A stretch of 64,000 nt of DNA from CAZSSM01 sp964609385. GTDB taxonomy: Bacteria > Planctomycetota > Planctomycetia > Isosphaerales > Isosphaeraceae. A program made the position numbers and the translations under genes. Of this stretch, positions 25,701 to 34,713 are shown in pieces (position 1 is the stretch's first letter; each line of letters opens with the position of its first letter). Under the pieces are notes generated by a model, which worked only from the letters and a program-made list of their open reading frames with translations, did no database searches and was not told the origin of the DNA. Location: the NCBI GenBank assembly GCA_964609385.1, contig CAZSSM010000002.1, positions 121,053 to 185,052 of the forward strand, written 5' to 3'.

Positions 25701-27624
25701 GACTCCCGCGCCCGAAGCACCGGAGCCGGCCGCTGAAGCTCCGGAGAGCCCGTCGGCTCCGGAGCCGGTCACGACCGATGATCCAGCGGTCGTTCCTGAG
25801 CCCGCGGCCACGACGACCGCTCCCGAGACGCCGAGCCCTGCTGCGTCGGAACCGACGGTCGCTTCAGAGCCCGCTCCTGCTCCTCAAGCGGCCGACGTGC
25901 CCGAGGCCGCTCCCGTGGCCCAGGCGCCGACCACCCAACCGGATGCCCCGTCTACCGAGGAGCCCGAGAAGGCCAAGGATGACGAGAAGGCGAAGGGCAA
26001 AGAGAAGGACAAGGATCGCGCGTCGCGTCAGGGCCAGCCGAAGCCTCCACGCGGACCGCGCCCGCCCAAGCCCCGCTCCAAGCGCCAGGTGTTCCGGCCC
26101 GAATCCCATGCCGGTGACGAATGGATCGCCAACATTCGGTTCACCATCGTCAACGACATCGGCGCAACCGCTTACTCGACCGGGACGTTGGGACGCGAGG
26201 AGCTGCCCGAGGAGGACCCGGCCACCCGCGCTGCGGTCTCGGTGGGCCGTCGGTTCCAGGAGCCCTTGTCTGAGCTGACCAAGATCGATCCCCAACACCT
26301 CAACGTCGGGCTCTACCAAAACGACGTGCCGCCGAAAATTCTCAAGGAGGCGATGCACGCGATCCTGGAGAGCTGCGTCAACTTCGTCGGTGTCGACCTG
26401 AACATCGCCACCGCCTCGGAACTCCGCTACGTCTCGGGCCTCAACCAGGTCCTAGCCCGTCGGATCGTGGAGTACCGCGAGCAGAACGGACGGTTTACCC
26501 ATCGCGAGCAGCTCAAGCAGGTCGAGGGGATCACCGACGCGATCTACCAGCAGGCTGTCGGCTTCGTCAAGATCACCGACAGCCCCGAGCCGCTGGATCG
26601 GACCTGGATCCATCCCGAGATGTATGAGGCGGCCGGCAAGCTGATCGAGCGGCTCGGCGTTCCGGCTGAGGAGGTGGTCAAGCCGGAGCCGGAACGCGAC
26701 GAAGCGATCTCCAATCAACTCAAGCACTTGGACATCCCGGCCGTGGCCCAAGAGCTGGGCCTCTTCGAGCCGACCGTCGCCGAGTTGCGGACTATGATCG
26801 GTCTGCCCGGCTACGACCTCCGGCTGGACCAGCCTCCGCCAGTCTTCAAGGGGCGGATCCTCCAGCTAGGTGACCTCAAGCCCGGCGACCAGCTTCAAGG
26901 CACCGTCGAGAATATCGCGCCCTTCGGGGCGTTCGTCTCGATCGGCTTGAAAAGCCCCGGTTTGGTCCACATCTCACGAATGGCTAATCGCTACATTCGT
27001 AACCCCTACGATGTGGTGAACGTCGACGACGTCGTGACCGTCTGGGTCCTGAGCATTGACGGGGACTCCGATCGCGTTTCCTTGACGATGGTCGAGCCGG
27101 GCAGCGAGCGGGCCGGCGCGGAACACGGAGAAGAGGGCGACGGATCGGCCGGTCGTGGTCGTGGGGGACGCGGACGGGGTCGCGGGCGTCCAACCCAGAC
27201 CCGGGAAGCCGCCTCGGGAGAGGCCGCTCCAGCCGCCGCGACTTCGACCCAATCGCATCAACCCGGAATGTTCCGCGATCGTGAACGGACCGGAGATCGT
27301 CGTGGTGGTCCCGGAGGCGGCGGAGGTCGTCGCGGTGGCGAGCGTCGAGGGGATCGGCCGCCGATGGTCACCGAGGTCCAGGGGAGCGAGCCCGGTGCCG
27401 AGACGAAGGTGACTGGGCTCAATCGGGGCAAGAAGAAAAAGGCCGCCCCACCGAAACTCACCAAGAAGCAGCTCCGCGGTGAGAAGCCGCTCAACAGTTT
27501 CGCCGAGCTGAAGCAGCTCATGCAGGCCCGCGCAGGTGATGAGCCCGACGACTCGAGCAAACAGCCGGATGTGCCTCCGCCGGCCTCCGGTGATGCTCCG
27601 CAGTCCGAAGCCGACAACACTTGA
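22795..27624 (+). CDS. tex: Tex-family RNA-binding protein with giant disordered insertion
   Basis: Tex proteins bind nucleic acid and act in transcription; they are usually about 720-800 residues. This one has 1609. Residues 1-405 contain the Tex N-terminal helical domain and the first half of the YqgF/RNase H-like domain, ending with KGTASRETEQLL. About 700 residues (roughly 408-1110) rich in Pro, Ala, Glu, Ser and Thr follow, turning Lys/Arg-rich at the end. The YqgF domain then resumes with FTIVNDIGATAYSTG, followed by the helix-hairpin-helix region, an S1 domain (about 1360-1435: GTVENIAPFGAFVSIG) and an RGG-rich tail. The usual GLDPG motif reads IIPGFRTG, losing the acidic residue. The ATG at 22795 or 22807 could start it. 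Confidence 0.92.
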   Translation: MDTPMQTDLSRIAQDLQIRRVQVENVVQLIDEGNTIPFIARYRRERTGGLDETLIREIQSRVVRLRELIDRKEQIRKAIETQGHLNDDLAGQIEAAENLRRLDDLYLPYKPKRDARATKARERGLEPFALQILDREQPLLDLAAAAKVFVKPAQGIPEVSDVLDGAAHILAERFSETIPLREELRGYVWKTGRLKAAKKADVPEGRGKEFRDYFAFEEPIQMVPPHRILDLFRGEHQNVLELSISIDREPLEALALDVLGLRDHPQLEFLQRAAMDAMDRILLPSFENEVRRELAEVSQQHAIRIGSRNLRGLLLRPAQPGHTVLSIIPGFRTGCRWAVVDPQGKLLESGILYPHPPYNAWSPSKVALKDLLAKHRVDVVALAKGTASRETEQLLAELISESKHFVDHPDTPFPGWEDKPAAQAPAEKADKEVGKETDQEAGQADEASRVEAAPAQSPGPESVPASPEPTPATEVDSESPTPASTTPDSTPVPAPQPDPRVAATPSPDEPPAADSPVQAKPEPTPESPPPSSPAEATAPATDAPAPASADAVTPPETPQSQASESEAPQSEILKSEAPQDAGTASDPEAQDPAHQQSTSNGSASRDPAAEAEPQEVSAPQDNPVMGDSSKPESTETLPPVSGGSPTPEEEAERRKTEGAEGDAPPSAPVTSEASPTSESQQPAEQASPTVETPEPAAQEVSEAAVTNTNTDSETPSASPDPATSERPETTTEPPTAPSAAIPAPEEGPTETSVVEPTVPADEAIPSVPISSPADVEPAAPRVQVPDATVETAEDLSPALGVEARPTADPGKSPEAPAATAPDPALETAIADTSPAPEAATTPSEAIATTGTPETVPVSEEPTADMPAPVADATPVDVPPTAGSDPAVEVTDTSAEPEPTSVATPAEAELPSESSEPAPTGSDAVSEPATVEATVDPAPSSDEPAPTPDASTSEAPSTSAVETSVVAPAPTPAPEAPEPAAEAPESPSAPEPVTTDDPAVVPEPAATTTAPETPSPAASEPTVASEPAPAPQAADVPEAAPVAQAPTTQPDAPSTEEPEKAKDDEKAKGKEKDKDRASRQGQPKPPRGPRPPKPRSKRQVFRPESHAGDEWIANIRFTIVNDIGATAYSTGTLGREELPEEDPATRAAVSVGRRFQEPLSELTKIDPQHLNVGLYQNDVPPKILKEAMHAILESCVNFVGVDLNIATASELRYVSGLNQVLARRIVEYREQNGRFTHREQLKQVEGITDAIYQQAVGFVKITDSPEPLDRTWIHPEMYEAAGKLIERLGVPAEEVVKPEPERDEAISNQLKHLDIPAVAQELGLFEPTVAELRTMIGLPGYDLRLDQPPPVFKGRILQLGDLKPGDQLQGTVENIAPFGAFVSIGLKSPGLVHISRMANRYIRNPYDVVNVDDVVTVWVLSIDGDSDRVSLTMVEPGSERAGAEHGEEGDGSAGRGRGGRGRGRGRPTQTREAASGEAAPAAATSTQSHQPGMFRDRERTGDRRGGPGGGGGRRGGERRGDRPPMVTEVQGSEPGAETKVTGLNRGKKKKAAPPKLTKKQLRGEKPLNSFAELKQLMQARAGDEPDDSSKQPDVPPPASGDAPQSEADNT
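24060..26095 (+). repeat. Low-complexity Pro/Ala/Glu/Ser/Thr-rich coding insert
   Basis: About 2 kb inside tex encodes an almost hydrophobic-free sequence with imperfect short repeats such as SEAPQSE, PAPEAPEPA and TPETVPV. It lies between two conserved beta-strands of the YqgF domain. The final 130 or so bases switch to a Lys/Arg/Pro-rich composition. There is no frameshift on either side, so the insert is translated. Confidence 0.85.
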
Positions 27625-28439
27625 GCGTCAGCCCTTCCTAAAGCGGATAGACTGCGCTGTGTTCGATCCAACCCGCCCGTTGAGGATCGTTGCTCCCCCG
27701 ATCCTCACAGACGACTCTTATTCACCCAACATGAACCACGAATCCATATGCTGGGAGGGTGCATTGAGTCATGCTTGAGTTATGTGTGTGCGTCCACTTG
27801 ATCTTGTCCAGCCGACCGGGCGTCCGGTTCGGAATTGACGACGATGTGTGGCGTGCGGGTGGTCGGAAAGGTGTTCAAGGCCACTCGACTCGACACATTC
27901 ACGGTTTTCGACGGCGCGTCATTGCCAGCATGATTCGTACGATCGGCTTTGTGGCCCTGGGTCGAGCAGCTCATTCGGCCGGGAAGTCGAAGGAACCAAG
28001 TCGACCAAAATGGCGCGAGGTTGGCTCGTCGCATAGCCGTGGTGGGACTGGGTCGGTCAGCCCGATCGTTGGGATCATTGGGGAGAAAACGTGCGCGGGC
28101 CGGTGATTCGGAATCGGGGCAATCACCTCTATAGAATGGTGGTCCGAGTTCCCCGATGCTATCCCTGGAGACTTCTGTTGGGCTTGCTCCGAGCGGAGGT
28201 CAATCCGCATTGGGGCATCGATCACGCTTCGTGCATGGGAAGCGCGGTTCGATCTCCGGGGCCGAGCGGGGCACGTCCTTGCGGATCCTTTCGATGGGAG
28301 GTGTTGCGACGTTGACGATGACTTTCCCTTGGCCGACCTTTTGGGCAGCCTACAATGATCGGGGCCATCTCTGAGGCCAGAGGATTCCGCGGTTTGTTCC
28401 GAAAGCCGCCCGTTCGCATGAGTCGGGATCGCGCACGAC
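27625..28439 (+). other. Long intergenic region without convincing gene
   Basis: Apart from a hairpin at 27681-27707, I see nothing definite in these 815 bases. The open frames on both strands lack ribosome binding sites and conserved features. An untranslated leader for the ABC permease gene is possible, and a TATAGAAT-like box near 28131 could be its -10 element. Confidence 0.35.
27681..27707 (+). terminator. Hairpin downstream of tex
   Basis: A perfect 9-bp stem (TGAGGATCG / CGATCCTCA) with a 9-base loop starts 57 bases after the tex stop codon. There is no T-run, only a mildly T-rich sequence after it, so it is a candidate terminator or 3'-end stabiliser. Confidence 0.45.
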
Positions 28440-29711
28440 ATGTGGCAATTTGCGTTCCAGAACCTCCTGACCCGGCCGATCCGGACCATCCTGGGCCTGG
28501 TTGGCCTGTCGATCCCGATCTTGGGCGTGGTTGGTCTGTTCTCTTTGAGCTCCGGACTTCGACAACTGGTCGGTAACACGCTCAGTCAGGTCGAGGGCGT
28601 GATGATCCTCCGCGAGAACACGCCGAGTCCGGTCTTCAGCGACCTGCCGGTCTCCTACAAGGCTGAGATTGCCGAGGTTTCCGGGGTTCGCGTTGTGGTG
28701 CCCGAGGTCTGGGGGCTGGCCCCTCCAATCGAGAACCAAGGGATTCTCGCACGGACGATCCGCGATGCTGCAAGCGGGTTTCGCCGGGGTCCGGCGAGCC
28801 TCTTCGAATCGCCGTTGATCCAAGGGCAGCCGGTCGGTCCGCACGCCCGACTCCGAAGCGCCGTCTATCCCAACAATATGATTGCGGCTGAGGACGGCGG
28901 GGGACGGTTCTTGGACGAGCGCGATGTGAACCGGAACCGCATCGTGATCAGCACCAAGATCGCCAAGCAGTATCCGGTGGTCGATCCCGAGACCGGCGAG
29001 TCCCGTCCACGACGGGTCGGCGACCGTCTGCTGATCCAGAAAACCGAGTTCGAGATCATCGGGCTCTATGAGACCAATTCGCTGATCCTAGACCAGACGA
29101 TCATCATGGACCTGCCGGTGGCCCAGACTCTCTTAGGGATCAACGAGGATCAGGTCTCCTGCTTCTACATCGAGATGAGCGATCCCGGCCGGGCTGAGGA
29201 GGTGGCCGCGGCCGTCGAAGAGCGCTTGGACCAGACGGTCTCGGAGGGTCAGCCGCGTGTCGATGCCAACACAATGGCGGAGTTCATGGCCAATTTCGAC
29301 GATATTATGGGTCAATTAAACGTGTTTTTGGCGCTCGTAGTGAGTTTGGCGTTGCTGGTGGGCGTCGTCGGGATCGTCAACACGATGCTGATGAGCACGA
29401 CCGAGCGGTTCGTCGAGTTCGGGGTCTTGCGGACCAATGGGTGGTCCAAGCGACATGTGCTGTCGCTGGTGACTGCCGAGAGCGCGATGCTGGGCCTGCT
29501 CGGCGGGATCGTGGGCTGCCTGCTGGCGGTGCTCCTGGTGCTGATGGTCAACCCGTTCATCGAGGGCGGGTTGCAGCTCGATGTCAGCCCGGCCTTGTTG
29601 GCCTTGGGGCTGAGCCTGGCCGTGATCATGGGGGTTGTGGGCGGCCTCTATCCGGCCTGGAAAGCATCGAACCTCGTACCGATGGAGGCGATCCGCCTGG
29701 GTTCCCATTGA
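28440..29711 (+). CDS. MacB/FtsX-type ABC transporter permease
   Basis: This 423-residue permease has one N-terminal membrane segment (about 10-35), a large extracytoplasmic MacB-like domain (about 40-280) and three C-terminal segments (about 284-308, 350-375, 385-410), ending in the usual YPAWKAS-x-x-x-P-x-E-A-I-R motif. This four-helix layout is that of MacB/LolC/FtsX mechanotransmission permeases. It forms a unit with the ATPase gene 161 bases downstream. Together they could extrude lipoproteins, peptides or small molecules, or act as an envelope stress device. No membrane-fusion protein gene is adjacent. Confidence 0.92.
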   Translation: MWQFAFQNLLTRPIRTILGLVGLSIPILGVVGLFSLSSGLRQLVGNTLSQVEGVMILRENTPSPVFSDLPVSYKAEIAEVSGVRVVVPEVWGLAPPIENQGILARTIRDAASGFRRGPASLFESPLIQGQPVGPHARLRSAVYPNNMIAAEDGGGRFLDERDVNRNRIVISTKIAKQYPVVDPETGESRPRRVGDRLLIQKTEFEIIGLYETNSLILDQTIIMDLPVAQTLLGINEDQVSCFYIEMSDPGRAEEVAAAVEERLDQTVSEGQPRVDANTMAEFMANFDDIMGQLNVFLALVVSLALLVGVVGIVNTMLMSTTERFVEFGVLRTNGWSKRHVLSLVTAESAMLGLLGGIVGCLLAVLLVLMVNPFIEGGLQLDVSPALLALGLSLAVIMGVVGGLYPAWKASNLVPMEAIRLGSH

Positions 29712-29872
29712 GTAAGTGGGCTGCAAGCCGCCGATCGCCGTAGGGTTGTGGCCTGACCGAAAGGACGGCGGGCCTCGCCCAAGCCCGATCGATGCGGCCG
29801 GCATCCGCGTCCGAGGCGTCTCTTCATCCCGTCCGATTTCGTGTCCATTCGTGTTCAAGAGAAGGCTGGCCG

Positions 29873-30610
29873 ATGATCGTCGTTCGGGATCTCGAGAAAG
29901 CGTACCGCAACGGGGCTCGGGAAGTGGCCGCGCTGCGGGGGATCGGCTTCACCATCCCGCGCGGTCAATGCGCCTTCATCGTCGGGCCCTCCGGCTCGGG
30001 CAAGAGCACCCTGCTCTACATGCTCGGCTCGCTGGATCACCCGACCGGCGGGTCGATCCATGTCGATGGGGTCGACCTGACGTCGATGTCCGAAGCCGAG
30101 CAGAACCTCTACCGACGCGAGCGGATCGGCTTCATCTTTCAATCCTTCAATCTGATCAGCAACCTAACCGCGCTCGACAACGTCCTGATCCCTTACTATC
30201 CTCTAGGAGTGAATGAACGCTTGCGTCAAAAGGCGACCGAACTGCTCGGGGACGTCGGGTTGGCCGATCGGCTACACCACCGGCCCTACCAGCTTTCGGG
30301 CGGAGAGCAGCAGCGTGTGGCCATCGCGCGGGCGTTGATTAAGGATCCCGTCTTGCTTCTGGCCGACGAGCCGACCGGCGAACTGGACACCCAAACCGGC
30401 GACGAGATTTACCGAATCCTTCGACGGCTCCAGTCGGAGCGTGGGACAACCTTGGTGGTCGTGACGCACGACCGACGCTTTATCACATCCAGCGATCTCG
30501 TTCTCGAGATCGAAGACGGCCGCCTCCGACCCGATCCCCAGGCCCCGACCTCCGAGCCCGACGCCCTGGCCGGCGCCGAGATTCGCCCCCAGATCCAGCC
30601 CAGCTCGTGA
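29873..30610 (+). CDS. ABC transporter ATP-binding protein (MacB/LolD type)
   Basis: This 245-residue ATPase has the Walker A GPSGSGKST, Q-loop FQSFNLI, signature LSGGEQQRVAIARAL, Walker B LLLADEPTGELD and H-loop VVTHDR, all intact. It is typical of the LolD/MacB group that pairs with FtsX-like permeases. The start at ATG 29873 follows GAAGG; the longer frame from 29792 is unsupported. The C-terminal 30 residues are Pro-rich and outside the domain. The partner permease is directly upstream and a kinase-like gene lies 46 bases downstream. Confidence 0.94.
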   Translation: MIVVRDLEKAYRNGAREVAALRGIGFTIPRGQCAFIVGPSGSGKSTLLYMLGSLDHPTGGSIHVDGVDLTSMSEAEQNLYRRERIGFIFQSFNLISNLTALDNVLIPYYPLGVNERLRQKATELLGDVGLADRLHHRPYQLSGGEQQRVAIARALIKDPVLLLADEPTGELDTQTGDEIYRILRRLQSERGTTLVVVTHDRRFITSSDLVLEIEDGRLRPDPQAPTSEPDALAGAEIRPQIQPSS

Positions 30611-30656
30611 GGATCATCGCCTCGGCTTCAGAGACGCCCAGATGCTGTGGTGGACG

Positions 30657-31928
30657 ATGGCCGATCCCATTTCCAACTCCTCGAAGCCCGTGGTGGATCG
30701 CCTCGATGAACTGATCGCCATGTATTTGGATCAGGTCGACCGGGGCCTGCCAGTCGATCCGGAGACGTGGATCGCCCGCTACCCAGAGCACGCCGAGGGG
30801 CTCCGCTCCTTCTTCCACGACCACCAGGCGATCCAAGGGGCCGTCCGTCAGACCAAAGGGCGCCTGCTGCCCAGCGACCCGCTCGAGCCGGTCCGCTTCG
30901 AGGTCGTCGGCGATCGCTACCGGCTCAGCGAGATCCTGGGTCGCGGTCCGATCGGACTGGTCTACCGGGCAACCGATCTGCGATCGGGCACGCCGGTCGC
31001 TTTGAAACTGCTGCTCGGCATCAGTCAGGCCGATGTGACGACCCGACTCCGGCTCCGCAACACCTTCCAGCGCTTGGCCACGCTGAATCATCCGCACCTG
31101 CTGGCCCCCTGCGATCATGGGGAGCACGGCGGAACACCCTACATCGTGACCACCTTGATCGAAGGGGCCGACCTGAAGACCCTGGTCCGCCGGCTCCGGA
31201 GAACCCAATCGCGCTTGAACGACGGCCCCGACTCGACATGGGTTCACGTGTTGGACCACAGCAAGTCGGCTGATCAATTGCTGGGCCGCAAGGCGCTGCC
31301 CGACCTCACCTGGCCGCGCTGGGGGGTGGTGGCGCGTATGGGGCTCCGGCTAGCCGAAGGCTTGGCCCACGCGCACGGCCACGGCATCCTTCATTACAAT
31401 ATCAAGCCGCATAACATTGTCATTGATTTCCGAGAAAACGCCTATCTCTCCGATTTCGGTTTGGCCGCCGTTGTGGCCCACGATGAGACGGTGCCCCCAC
31501 AGAGCGAACCGGAAGCCCTCCGCTACCTGGCCCCAGAGCGGTTTCATGGTCAGTTCGATGAGCGGAGCGACATCTATGGGCTCGGCTTAGCGCTCTACGA
31601 ACTGCTCTGCCTTCGCTCGGCCTTTCCCATCGACTCGGAAGGGTACGGCCCCCCACCCGATGATCGGATCCGACGTCAGCCTCCCTCCCCGCGCTCGGTC
31701 GACCCGGAGATCCCCCGTGGCCTGGAGCGAATCGTGCTCGGCGCGATCGCCTGGCAGCCCCGCAATCGGTATCCTACCGCGGCCAGCTTGGCCCGCGACC
31801 TCAAGCGCTGGCTCCGATACGATGCGCGCGGTGAATCGCCCCTTCCTCCCAGCCTGCCCCGACGTCTCATTGCCTGGATGGTCGGATGTCGGCTGATCCG
31901 GGATATCGAATCGACGCTGATCGACTGA
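30657..31928 (+). CDS. Kinase-like protein with HRD-to-HYN substitution (probable pseudokinase)
   Basis: This 423-residue protein has a Ser/Thr kinase fold (about residues 90-390). The Gly loop GRGPIGLVY and the ATP-binding Lys117 in VALKLL are present, as is DFG in LSDFGLA. The catalytic loop, however, reads LHYNIKPHN at 245-253, with Asn248 (bases 31398-31400) where the catalytic Asp belongs. The lobe after DFG includes YLAPERF and SDIYGLGLALYELL. It lacks a membrane segment and a TPR tail. The N-terminal 85 residues resemble the adaptor region found before planctomycete kinase domains. It follows the ABC ATPase gene closely and may regulate that transporter. ATG 30657 was chosen over 30642. 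Confidence 0.85.
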   Translation: MADPISNSSKPVVDRLDELIAMYLDQVDRGLPVDPETWIARYPEHAEGLRSFFHDHQAIQGAVRQTKGRLLPSDPLEPVRFEVVGDRYRLSEILGRGPIGLVYRATDLRSGTPVALKLLLGISQADVTTRLRLRNTFQRLATLNHPHLLAPCDHGEHGGTPYIVTTLIEGADLKTLVRRLRRTQSRLNDGPDSTWVHVLDHSKSADQLLGRKALPDLTWPRWGVVARMGLRLAEGLAHAHGHGILHYNIKPHNIVIDFRENAYLSDFGLAAVVAHDETVPPQSEPEALRYLAPERFHGQFDERSDIYGLGLALYELLCLRSAFPIDSEGYGPPPDDRIRRQPPSPRSVDPEIPRGLERIVLGAIAWQPRNRYPTAASLARDLKRWLRYDARGESPLPPSLPRRLIAWMVGCRLIRDIESTLID

Positions 31929-32144
31929 TCGAGCACGACGAGGGACGCCTCCGTTGTGGTGTTCCGCTATTCGCATCCCCCGCCTCGGTGGGACCGTTGC
32001 CCTCGCGCATCGCGGTCCGTTCCGTGGCCACACAGGGAAATTGGCGGTTGTCTCAAGCTCGATCAAGCATTAGTTTGAAGAAAATCCGAAGCTATCGTGG
32101 GCAACGGCAGTTCGCGACCCTGTGTCAACCCTCGGAGATCGGCC

Positions 32145-34676
32145 ATGCGTGGGACGTCTCGTGACCGGACACCTCGCTCCGGCATTGGGATCCGGCTCGC
32201 TCGACACCTCGTCCTGGGAGCGTTTGTCCTCGGCGCACTCGGTCTTGCCCGAGCGTCGAAGGCCGCGGACCAAACCTCCGAGGCCTTGGCGTTGTTCGAG
32301 GCTGAGGTCCGACCCGTCCTGGTCGAGCGCTGCCAACGGTGCCACGGGCCAGACCGTCAACGCGGGGGACTCCGGCTCGATTCGCTGGAGGCGATGCTCA
32401 AGGGCGGCGACTTCGGACCGGCTGTTGAGCCCGGCGATCCCGAAGCCAGTTTGATCGTCGAGGCGGTCCGCCACGACGGGTTGGCCATGCCGCCCGACGG
32501 CAAACTGGACGATGACCAGGTCGCGGCGATCGTCGATTGGGTCACCCTGGGCGCCCCCTGGCCCGGCACCGATGCTCAGGCCGCCCAACGCGCCTTGGAA
32601 CTTGCATCGGCCGAGGGACCGTTCACCCCCGAAGATCACGCCTGGTGGTCGCTCCAACCGGTCCAACGCCCCGAACCACCCGTTGTCTCAGCCGGAGCCA
32701 TCGATCAGCTCTCCGAACTGTCTCCCGAGTCCGAGGCGATCGATCGGTTCGTCCTCCGACGGCTCAACGAAGCTGGCTTGGAGCCCGCGCCCCAAGCCGA
32801 TCGACGAACCCTCGTCCGTCGCCTCACCTTCGATCTCCTGGGCCTACCACCCACACCGACCGAGATCGATCGGTTCATCCAGGATGAGCGGCCCGACGCC
32901 TGGGCCCGTCTGGTCGACGAACTCCTGGAGCGGCCCGAGTACGGCGAGCGGATGGCCAGGCGCTGGCTCGACCTGGTCCGCTATGCCGAATCCGACGGCT
33001 ACCGCCAGGACGCCTACCGACCTAACGCCTGGCGCTACCGCGATTATGTTGTCCAGGCCTTTCAGGACGACACCCCCTACGATCGGTTCGTCCAGGAGCA
33101 ACTGGCCGGCGACGAACTCCGGCCCGACGACCCCGAAGTCCGGATTGCCACCGGTTATCTCCGTCTGGGCATCTTCGAATACAATAACCGCGATATCGAC
33201 ACCCAAGATGCCGATATCCTCAACGACATCACCGATGTCACCGCCGACGTCTTCCTCGGTTTGGGCTTCGGTTGCGCCCGCTGCCATGATCACAAGTTCG
33301 ACCCGATCCTCCAGGCCGACTACTACCGGCTCCAGGCCTTCTTCGCCCCGCTGATCGCCTGCGACGCTCCCACCCTGAGCGACGGCGAACTCCAAGACCA
33401 CCGGCAACGCGTCGAGACCTACCGAGCCCAGACTGACGGGATCCTCGACGAACTCGACGCGATTCGCGATCGAGGATTCGCTCTGGTCTGGCCCCGCGAG
33501 GTCGCACGGTACCCGTTGGAGATCCAAGAGTATCTCAACCGCGATCCCTCGGAGCGGACCCCGCTCGAGCAGCGGCGAGCCGCCCTGGCCGAACGGCAGA
33601 TCCGAACCTTCCAGGAACGCGACTGGCTCAAGGTCCTACCCAAAGAGGACAAGAAGCGTCAGGAGTCCCTCCAAGAAGCGCTGGCCGAGCTGGAACAGGC
33701 CCATTGCCTGGAACGGCCCGAGGAATTGCCCGTCTGTCTGACGATCGCTGAGACCTCCGAACCGCCTCCGATGACGATCCCGAACCATCGGTCCGACTCA
33801 GCGCTTGAGCCAGGGTTCCTCACGATCCTCGATCCCGAACCGGCCACGATCCCCGAGCCCGATCCCGAGTCGACGACCAGCGGTCGCCGGCTCGCTCTAG
33901 CCCGTTGGATCACCGATCCGGAGCATCCGCTGACGGCTCGGGTCATGGTCAACCGGATCTGGCAGCAGCACTTCGGGCGCGGATTGGTCGCCTCGCCCAA
34001 CGACTTCGGTCGGCTCGGCGGGGCGCCGACCCACCCCGAACTGCTTGACTGGTTGGCCGAGACGTTCGTCGGCTCGGGCTGGAGCGTCAAGGCGATGCAT
34101 CGGGCGATCCTCCTGACGTCGACCTACCGTCAGGCCTCCAGGCCGGCCGATCCCTCGACGACCCTCCAGGTCGATCCGACCAACCTCTGGCTCTCGCACA
34201 TGCCGATGCGTCGCTTGGAGGCCGAGCAGGTCCGCGACGCCGTCCTGGTCGTTTCCGGCGAGATGTCGGACCGTCGGGGCGGGCCGTCCCGACGCGCTGA
34301 TCGGGACCCGGTCCGCACGATCTACACCGAGGTCCGTCGCAACGCGATCGCCGAAGTGCTGGCCGTCTTCGATGGGACCGCCGGCTCTGGCAGTGTGCCG
34401 GTCCGCAACGTCACGACCACGCCGACCCAGGCGCTTTTGATGCTCAACGGCGACTGGCTCCGGGCTCGCGGCACCGCCTTCGCCGATCGCGTCCGCCTCG
34501 ATGGCCTCGAACGCCCCGATCGGGCGGTCGCGCGGGCCTGGCGATTGGCCCTCGGGCGTCCACCCGAGCCGTTCGAACTCGAGGCCGCCCTCGAGTTCCT
34601 CGGCGACGACCCGAATCGTCTCGATGACCTCTGCCACGCTTTGCTCAATGCTAACGAGTTCCTCTACATCGATTGA
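32145..34676 (+). CDS. Planctomycete cytochrome-like PSCyt1/DUF1549/DUF1553 protein
   Basis: This 843-residue exported protein has a signal peptide (hydrophobic about 17-33), a PSCyt1 cytochrome-like domain with the heme motif CQRCH at 63-67, a DUF1549 (PSCyt2) domain (about 190-420) and a C-terminal DUF1553 (PSD1) domain (about 570-830) with LARWITDP, NRIWQQHFGRG and NDFGRLG. This architecture is nearly confined to planctomycetes and related phyla and is thought to act in periplasmic redox or polysaccharide breakdown, without a proven reaction. The ATG at 32145 follows GGAG. The DUF1501 partner gene begins 37 bases downstream. Confidence 0.93.
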   Translation: MRGTSRDRTPRSGIGIRLARHLVLGAFVLGALGLARASKAADQTSEALALFEAEVRPVLVERCQRCHGPDRQRGGLRLDSLEAMLKGGDFGPAVEPGDPEASLIVEAVRHDGLAMPPDGKLDDDQVAAIVDWVTLGAPWPGTDAQAAQRALELASAEGPFTPEDHAWWSLQPVQRPEPPVVSAGAIDQLSELSPESEAIDRFVLRRLNEAGLEPAPQADRRTLVRRLTFDLLGLPPTPTEIDRFIQDERPDAWARLVDELLERPEYGERMARRWLDLVRYAESDGYRQDAYRPNAWRYRDYVVQAFQDDTPYDRFVQEQLAGDELRPDDPEVRIATGYLRLGIFEYNNRDIDTQDADILNDITDVTADVFLGLGFGCARCHDHKFDPILQADYYRLQAFFAPLIACDAPTLSDGELQDHRQRVETYRAQTDGILDELDAIRDRGFALVWPREVARYPLEIQEYLNRDPSERTPLEQRRAALAERQIRTFQERDWLKVLPKEDKKRQESLQEALAELEQAHCLERPEELPVCLTIAETSEPPPMTIPNHRSDSALEPGFLTILDPEPATIPEPDPESTTSGRRLALARWITDPEHPLTARVMVNRIWQQHFGRGLVASPNDFGRLGGAPTHPELLDWLAETFVGSGWSVKAMHRAILLTSTYRQASRPADPSTTLQVDPTNLWLSHMPMRRLEAEQVRDAVLVVSGEMSDRRGGPSRRADRDPVRTIYTEVRRNAIAEVLAVFDGTAGSGSVPVRNVTTTPTQALLMLNGDWLRARGTAFADRVRLDGLERPDRAVARAWRLALGRPPEPFELEAALEFLGDDPNRLDDLCHALLNANEFLYID

Positions 34677-34713
34677 TTCGGTGAACCGACCCGATTCCGG
34701 GGGAGCCCCGCTC

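Noticed and set aside
27971..28579. 202-residue minus-strand frame before the ABC permease
   Set aside because: It overlaps the permease N-terminus on the other strand and has no conserved features or good start.
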